Source of the DNA: Candidatus Aerophobota bacterium
Lineage (GTDB): Bacteria; Aerophobota; Aerophobia; Aerophobales; AE-B3A
Length of the DNA: 11,026 nucleotides
NCBI GenBank assembly: GCA_030616535.1
Contig: JAUWXE010000029.1
Span: forward strand, 1-11,026
Direction of reading: 5' to 3'
Positions 7,478 to 11,026 of the stretch are shown in pieces (within the stretch, counting starts at the first letter, position 1; every line of letters begins with the position of its first letter). The notes under the pieces were generated by a model, which was not told the origin of the DNA, did not search any database, and worked only from the letters and a program-made list of their open reading frames with translations. The position numbers and the translations under genes were made by a program.

Positions 7478-8026
7478 TTACTCCTCCACCTCATAGTCAG
7501 CATCAGTTACATCTTTTCCCTCTTTTTTCTCCTTTTTTTCCTGGCCAGCCTCACCTTTTTGCTTAGGCTCTTCTCGAGCCTGTTTTTTAGCTGCCTCCTC
7601 ATATACTGCCTGGCCAAGCTTTTGGGCAACCTCACTCAGCTTTTTTATCTTATCTCTGATTTCCTCCACACTACCGGAGTCTTTTGCCTTCTTAAGCTCT
7701 TCCATTGCGGCCTGGATATTCTTCTTATCGGCCTGGCTAACCTTACCCCCATGCTCCTTGAGAGCCTTTTCCGTAGCGTAGATTATGTTATCTGCCTGAT
7801 TTTGAGCCTCGATCTTCTCTCTTTTCCTTTTGTCTTCTTCAGCATGTTGTTCGGCCTCTTCAACCATGTGGTCCTTTTCCTCAGCAGACAAAGCACCCGA
7901 TTCTCTAATAGTAATTTCTTGCTCTTTGCCAGTGCCTTTATCCTTGGCCTTAACATTTACGATGCCATTAGTATCGATATCAAAGGTAACTTCAATCTGA
8001 GGAACACCACGGGGAGCAGGGGGAAT
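7478..8026 (-). CDS. dnaK: Chaperone DnaK, C-terminal part (after in-frame TGA)
   Basis: These 182 codons continue the dnaK frame without any shift directly after the TGA at 8029-8027. They begin with IPPAPRGVPQIEVTFDID, the second half of the substrate-binding beta-sandwich. GIVNVKAKDKGTGKEQ and an ITIRESGALSAEEKDHMV segment follow, then the charged helical lid, and an acidic tail ending DADYEVEE as in bacterial Hsp70s. No ATG, GTG or TTG occurs until the TTG at 7891, well inside the domain, and no ribosome site precedes it. Independent translation is therefore unlikely. If the TGA is real and read as stop, this part is lost and DnaK lacks half its peptide-binding domain and the lid. If the TGA is a sequence error or is read through, this is the rear of an intact 644-residue DnaK. 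The end overlaps the dnaJ ribosome site. Confidence 0.85.
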   Translation of the reverse strand: MPPAPRGVPQIEVTFDIDTNGIVNVKAKDKGTGKEQEITIRESGALSAEEKDHMVEEAEQHAEEDKRKREKIEAQNQADNIIYATEKALKEHGGKVSQADKKNIQAAMEELKKAKDSGSVEEIRDKIKKLSEVAQKLGQAVYEEAAKKQAREEPKQKGEAGQEKKEKKEGKDVTDADYEVEE

Positions 8027-8029
8027 TCA
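8027..8029 (-). other. In-frame TGA inside dnaK at a conserved glycine codon
   Basis: On the minus strand the codons read ACC TGA ATT within FQLT-stop-IPPAP. Hsp70 proteins have glycine here (FQLTGIPPAP). One base change, GGA to TGA, explains it, and both sides remain in the same frame (codon 462 of 645). Possible causes are a sequencing or assembly error, a true nonsense mutation, or read-through. Confidence 0.9.
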
Positions 8030-9412
8030 GGTAAGCTGAAATCTTCCCAGAGTGCGGTTATCGGCGGCCATGCTTCGCTCCCCCTGCAGAACATGAATAT
8101 CCACCGCTGTCTGACCATCAGCAGCCGTAGTGAAGACCTTACTCTCTTTGGTAGGAATAGTTGTATTTCTCTCAATGAGCCTGGTAAATACCCCTCCCAG
8201 AGTCTCTATTCCCAGGGAAAGTGGGGTAACATCCAGAAGAAGGATATCTTTGACTTCTCCAGCTAGAACCCCGCCCTGGATAGCTGCCCCCATCGCCACT
8301 ACCTCATCCGGATTAACTCCCTTGTGAGGTTCCTTTCCGAAGAGCTTCTTCACTACTTGCTGAACTTTGGGCATTCTGGTCTGGCCTCCCACCAAGACTA
8401 CCTCCTGAATATCCCCAGGTTTCAATTTAGCATCTGCCAATGCCTGCTCACAAGGCTTGATGGTCTTCTCAATCAAATCTTCAGTTAACTGCTCTAATTT
8501 GGCCCGAGTGAGGGTCAGGCTCAGGTGTTTAGGCCCACTTTGATCCGCGGTAATAAAGGGTAAATTTATCTGGGTTTCCAGACTGGAGGAAAGCTCGCAT
8601 TTGGCTTTCTCTGCCGCCTCCCTAAGCCTCTGTAGAGCCATCTTATCTTCTCTTATGTCTATGCCGCTTTCCTTCTTGAATTCTTCTGCCGCCCAGTCCG
8701 CCACTTGCTGGTCGAAGTCATCTCCTCCCAAATAGGTATTTCCATTAGTGGAAAGAACTTCCACTACATTATCCCCTACATCCAGAATGGAAATATCAAA
8801 GGTTCCCCCACCTAAGTCATAGACTGCTATTTTCTTTTCTCCCTTTTTTTCCAATCCATAGGCCATAGCTGCTGCCGTAGGCTCATTAATGATACGCTCT
8901 ACCTTAAGACCAGCAATAGTACCGGCATCTTTAGTGGCCTGGCGCTGGCTATCACTAAAATAAGCAGGAACAGTAACTACTGCTCGCTCTACCTTTACTC
9001 CCAGATGCTGCTCGGCTGTCTGTCTCATCTTCTGGAGGGTACGGGCTGAAATCTCCTGAGGTAGAAATTCTCCTTTGTTTACCTTCACTTTTACTCTGCC
9101 TTGAGAATCTTTTATTAAATCATAAGAGATTCTTTTCTTTGCCTTCCCTCCGGCTGACTCATCGAACCTGCGACCCATCAGTCTTTTTATGGAATTGACT
9201 GTATTCTTAGGGTTAGTTATAGCCTGTCTTTTAGCTGGCCCACCTACTAACATCTCTCCTTTATCGGTGAAGGCAACTATGGAAGGGGTTGTTCGGGAGC
9301 CCTCTTGATTCGGGATAATCACAGGCTCATCCCCCTCTATTACTGCCACACAGGAGTTGGTGGTACCTAAATCAATACCAATTATTTTCTTAGTTACTTT
9401 TTTGTTACCCAT
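8027..9412 (-). CDS. dnaK: Chaperone DnaK (Hsp70), N-terminal part up to an in-frame stop
   Basis: DnaK binds exposed hydrophobic segments of client proteins in an ATP-driven cycle with DnaJ and GrpE. This 461-residue part holds the complete ATPase domain. The phosphate-binding GIDLGTTNSCVAV is at 12-24. VPAYFSDSQRQATKDAG, INEPTAAAMAYGL, YDLGGGTFDISIL and VVLVGGQTRMPKVQ follow in order. The interdomain linker reads ILLLDVTPLSLGIETLGG, and the start of the peptide-binding domain follows. It stops at TGA where glycine is expected, giving 461 residues against about 610-640 for the family. The start ATG has a strong GGAGG 7 bases upstream (9424-9420). It lies 121 bases after grpE, behind a stem-loop leader. 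As written, the product could hydrolyse ATP but would have an incomplete client-binding site. The gene is otherwise well conserved with no other lesions, so an error or a very recent mutation is likely. Confidence 0.93.
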   Translation of the reverse strand: MGNKKVTKKIIGIDLGTTNSCVAVIEGDEPVIIPNQEGSRTTPSIVAFTDKGEMLVGGPAKRQAITNPKNTVNSIKRLMGRRFDESAGGKAKKRISYDLIKDSQGRVKVKVNKGEFLPQEISARTLQKMRQTAEQHLGVKVERAVVTVPAYFSDSQRQATKDAGTIAGLKVERIINEPTAAAMAYGLEKKGEKKIAVYDLGGGTFDISILDVGDNVVEVLSTNGNTYLGGDDFDQQVADWAAEEFKKESGIDIREDKMALQRLREAAEKAKCELSSSLETQINLPFITADQSGPKHLSLTLTRAKLEQLTEDLIEKTIKPCEQALADAKLKPGDIQEVVLVGGQTRMPKVQQVVKKLFGKEPHKGVNPDEVVAMGAAIQGGVLAGEVKDILLLDVTPLSLGIETLGGVFTRLIERNTTIPTKESKVFTTAADGQTAVDIHVLQGERSMAADNRTLGRFQLT

Positions 9413-9430
9413 AAATAAACCTCCTTTATG

Positions 9431-9478
9431 GTGATCAGAAATCGGTGATTAGGGTAAGATCCAATCCGTCCTGATCAC
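9431..9478 (-). promoter_or_regulatory. Stem-loop in the dnaK leader
   Basis: Perfect 8-base arms GTGATCAG (9431-9438) and CTGATCAC (9471-9478) enclose an inner partial stem: on the minus strand, CGGATT pairs with AATC(AC)CG apart from a two-base bulge. The hairpin ends 6 bases before the dnaK GGAGG. It lacks a following U-run, so it is not a typical terminator. It could act on mRNA processing or on the grpE/dnaK ratio. The arms also appear as near-copies (GTGATTAG), which looks like an intergenic repeat element. It is not the CIRCE operator. Confidence 0.45.
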
Positions 9479-9489
9479 TTATCTTTACT

Positions 9490-9510
9490 TTTATCTTTTA
9501 TCTTTTATCT
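9490..9510. repeat. Three tandem copies of a 7-bp unit
   Basis: TTTATCT (AGATAAA on the coding strand) occurs three times in perfect tandem, with degenerate copies on the left (CTTTACT). It sits in a longer purine-rich tract (coding strand, about 9479-9560) that also includes GGTGAAAG-like near-repeats reaching into the last codons of grpE. Such short repeats can change length by slippage. Confidence 0.8.
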
Positions 9511-9533
9511 TTTTTTCTTTCACCTCTTACTTT

Positions 9534-10157
9534 TCACCCTTCACCTTTTACCTTCTTTTCTTCACTTCTCTTATTTACCTTAACCATAGCTGGTCTTAAA
9601 ATCTTATCGTTCAGCTTATAACCTTTTCTCATCTCCTCCACGACTAAATTATCCGGATATTCGGCCAGATCCACACTCATAAGCGCCTCATGAAAATGGG
9701 GATTGAACTCCTCACCCTTTGCCTTAATCTCCTGGAGCCCCTGCCTCTGAAGTGCACCTCTTAGCTTGGCAAGAATCATCCTCATCCCCTCTACCAGACT
9801 GGCAAGGTTCTTTGACTGTTGGCTTGAGTCCACTGCTCTTTCCAAATCGTCCAAGACAGGCAAAAATTGCTTGATTAGATCCTCAGTGGACCAACTAACC
9901 ATCCTTTCTCTCTCTTTTTGGCTGCGACGTTTATAATTCTCAAACTCTGCTTTTAATTGCTTAAGATAATCCAGATACTCACCTGCTTCCTTATCTGTTG
10001 ACTTCAGCTCCTCCTTCACTGCTTTGAGTTGGCTGCGAAGGGAGGCAATTTCCTTTTTAGCATCCTTAAGCCTTTTTTCTTTGGTGGTGAGTTTAGCTTT
10101 TATCTCTAAATATTTCTTTTGGTAATTTACACTCTCTTTATTTTTCTGAGAACTCAT
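9534..10157 (-). CDS. grpE: Nucleotide exchange factor GrpE
   Basis: GrpE dimers open the DnaK nucleotide site and release ADP, resetting the chaperone cycle. This 207-residue protein has a long charged coiled coil (about 10-85) ending in the family motif AEFENYKRRSQKERE (70-84). Then come LPVLDDLERAV (99-109), EEFNPHFHEALM (149-160) and the C-terminal beta domain with VVEEMRKGYKLNDKILRPAMV (172-192). The ATG overlaps the kinase stop as ATGA, with GAGAGG 7 bases upstream, so translation is coupled to the gene before it. The last dozen residues (KRSEEKKVKGEG) are low-complexity and correspond to the start of a repetitive purine tract. The C-terminal end may therefore have been extended by repeat sequence. 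Confidence 0.95.
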   Translation of the reverse strand: MSSQKNKESVNYQKKYLEIKAKLTTKEKRLKDAKKEIASLRSQLKAVKEELKSTDKEAGEYLDYLKQLKAEFENYKRRSQKERERMVSWSTEDLIKQFLPVLDDLERAVDSSQQSKNLASLVEGMRMILAKLRGALQRQGLQEIKAKGEEFNPHFHEALMSVDLAEYPDNLVVEEMRKGYKLNDKILRPAMVKVNKRSEEKKVKGEG

Positions 10158-11026
10158 TCTCTTGCCTCTCTACACCTAATTTTATTCTTAAGCTGGTTTA
10201 TTCTTTTGAAAGAAAGCGGTTTTTCTCTTCCCTCTTCTGCACTGGCTGCTGCACAGGCTACCGCAAGAGCTGACATCTCCTTTAAACTTAATCCTCGGGA
10301 GAGTCCCACAGCAAAACCCCCCACCAGAGCATCTCCTGCTCCTACTGTATTCAGAGGCTTTATTTCAGGAGGAGAGACCATGAGCAGCCTCTTTTTTTCC
10401 ATCACCATAACCTCATCCTTGCCTCGGGAGACAACCACAAGCTGAACATATTTTTTAACAAGAGCCCTTGCCTCGTGAATTAAATCCTCTTCAGACTCAC
10501 ATCTTTTTCCAATGAGACTCTCCAACTCTTTTTTATTGGGCTTAAGCATAAAGGGCCTGGCCTCAAGCCCCTGTTTGAGAGGCTCACCTCGCGTATCCAG
10601 AATAGGGACAATGTCCTCCTTTTCCCGGTAGGCTAAACGAATTAAGGAATGGTAGATGTTCTCGGATACTCCTGGAGGGATGCTTCCAGAAAAAACTACC
10701 ACTCTCGCCTTTTTTACTAGATCTCCAATTTTTTCCTCTAGTCTTTTTACTTCGGAAGGGAAAATCCGGGGACCAGCCTCCACCAAGTGAGTCTGGCTAT
10801 GGGTTACCGGATCAAGAATGGTCAAATTCAGCCTACTTTCTTCCTTTATGGGAACAAAGTCGGAAGCTATACCCTCCTTTTTTAATCTCTCCTTTATGAA
10901 CCCTGCACTACGGCCTCCCAGCCAGCCAGTGGCTAAAGTTGGCTCACCCAAAGTTTTAGCTACCCGGGAGACATTTATTCCCTTTCCCCCTGCCACCCTT
11001 ACTCTCTCTTTTTCTACCAGGTTGAC
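10154..11026 (-). CDS. fruK: 1-phosphofructokinase-like PfkB family sugar kinase (5' end outside window)
   Basis: The frame is open to the window edge, giving 290 visible residues. About 15-20 N-terminal residues, where the family has its TLNPA-type strand, lie outside. The first part reads VRVAGGKGINVSRVAKTLG, the PfkB signature 1 region as in FruK/LacC. SGSIPPGV, LKPNKKELE and TVGAGDALVGGFAVGLSRG follow; the last is signature 2, with the GAGD anion hole and catalytic Asp at about visible residue 232. FruK converts fructose-1-phosphate to fructose-1,6-bisphosphate. The related tagatose-6-phosphate kinase (LacC) has the same architecture and cannot be excluded from sequence alone. A GTG at 10996 is too far in to be the real start, since coding similarity extends before it. 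The gene ends in TGA overlapping the grpE ATG, an unusual lead gene for a chaperone operon. Confidence 0.85.
   Translation of the reverse strand, partial: VNLVEKERVRVAGGKGINVSRVAKTLGEPTLATGWLGGRSAGFIKERLKKEGIASDFVPIKEESRLNLTILDPVTHSQTHLVEAGPRIFPSEVKRLEEKIGDLVKKARVVVFSGSIPPGVSENIYHSLIRLAYREKEDIVPILDTRGEPLKQGLEARPFMLKPNKKELESLIGKRCESEEDLIHEARALVKKYVQLVVVSRGKDEVMVMEKKRLLMVSPPEIKPLNTVGAGDALVGGFAVGLSRGLSLKEMSALAVACAAASAEEGREKPLSFKRINQLKNKIRCREARE

Noticed and set aside
8027..8029. Genome-wide reassignment of UGA to glycine (as in Absconditabacteria/Gracilibacteria)
   Set aside because: The other genes, about 3000 codons including the 1045-codon surface protein, contain no in-frame TGA, and every recognised conserved glycine outside dnaK uses GGN. 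Several genes here end in TGA at the expected family length. A reassigned code should show many TGA glycine codons.
8027..8029. Selenocysteine at the dnaK TGA
   Set aside because: The position is a glycine in Hsp70 and not a redox cysteine, and no convincing SECIS-like hairpin is seen immediately downstream.
7466..8266. 266-codon plus-strand open frame with hydrophobic stretches
   Set aside because: It lies wholly antisense to the dnaK C-terminal region, and its hydrophobic runs mirror the Lys/Glu-rich lid codons. No ribosome site or family features were found.

Overview
All recognisable genes lie on the minus strand and encode ordinary bacterial housekeeping proteins, plus one very large exported protein. 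That protein has a signal peptide and SprA-like sequence features, which suggests a diderm (Gram-negative-type) bacterium, possibly an uncultivated relative of the FCB group or a similar candidate phylum. This lineage guess is an inference. Base composition by eye is in the mid-40s percent GC. Genes are packed closely, with 4-7 base overlaps and translational coupling.

Reading in the direction of transcription (high to low coordinates), the first block is a chaperone operon. It starts with the 3' part of a 1-phosphofructokinase-like PfkB sugar kinase (10154-11026, running off the window). This overlaps grpE by ATGA, and dnaK and dnaJ follow. These are the nucleotide exchange factor, Hsp70 and J-protein of a single folding machine. 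The usual neighbour hrcA is not seen here. The grpE-dnaK gap holds a 48-base stem-loop and a purine-rich tract containing a 7-bp tandem repeat. dnaK is complete in frame from 9412 to 7478 but carries one in-frame TGA (8029-8027) where Hsp70 proteins have a conserved glycine. This splits it into a 461-residue front part and a 182-codon rear part.

Between dnaJ and the next operon lies a short, AT-rich stretch with remains of two other genes: a 51-codon C-terminal tail resembling DUF234-type AAA ATPases, with no start codon, and a DUF5615 (PIN-like, toxin-type) protein that lacks its N-terminal half. A candidate promoter with an 8-bp inverted repeat around its TATAAT box sits between them. The truncated DUF5615 gene is followed by mtaB (a radical-SAM tRNA methylthiotransferase), whose end overlaps hisD (histidinol dehydrogenase).

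The last 3.1 kb is one uninterrupted reading frame (3136 down to 1, 1045 codons, continuing out of the window). It encodes a secreted or outer-membrane giant protein resembling SprA, the translocon component of the Bacteroidetes type IX secretion/gliding system, and carries an aspartate-rich, calcium-binding-type insertion. The points most worth checking are the dnaK stop codon, the SprA-like protein, and the gene remnants between dnaJ and mtaB.
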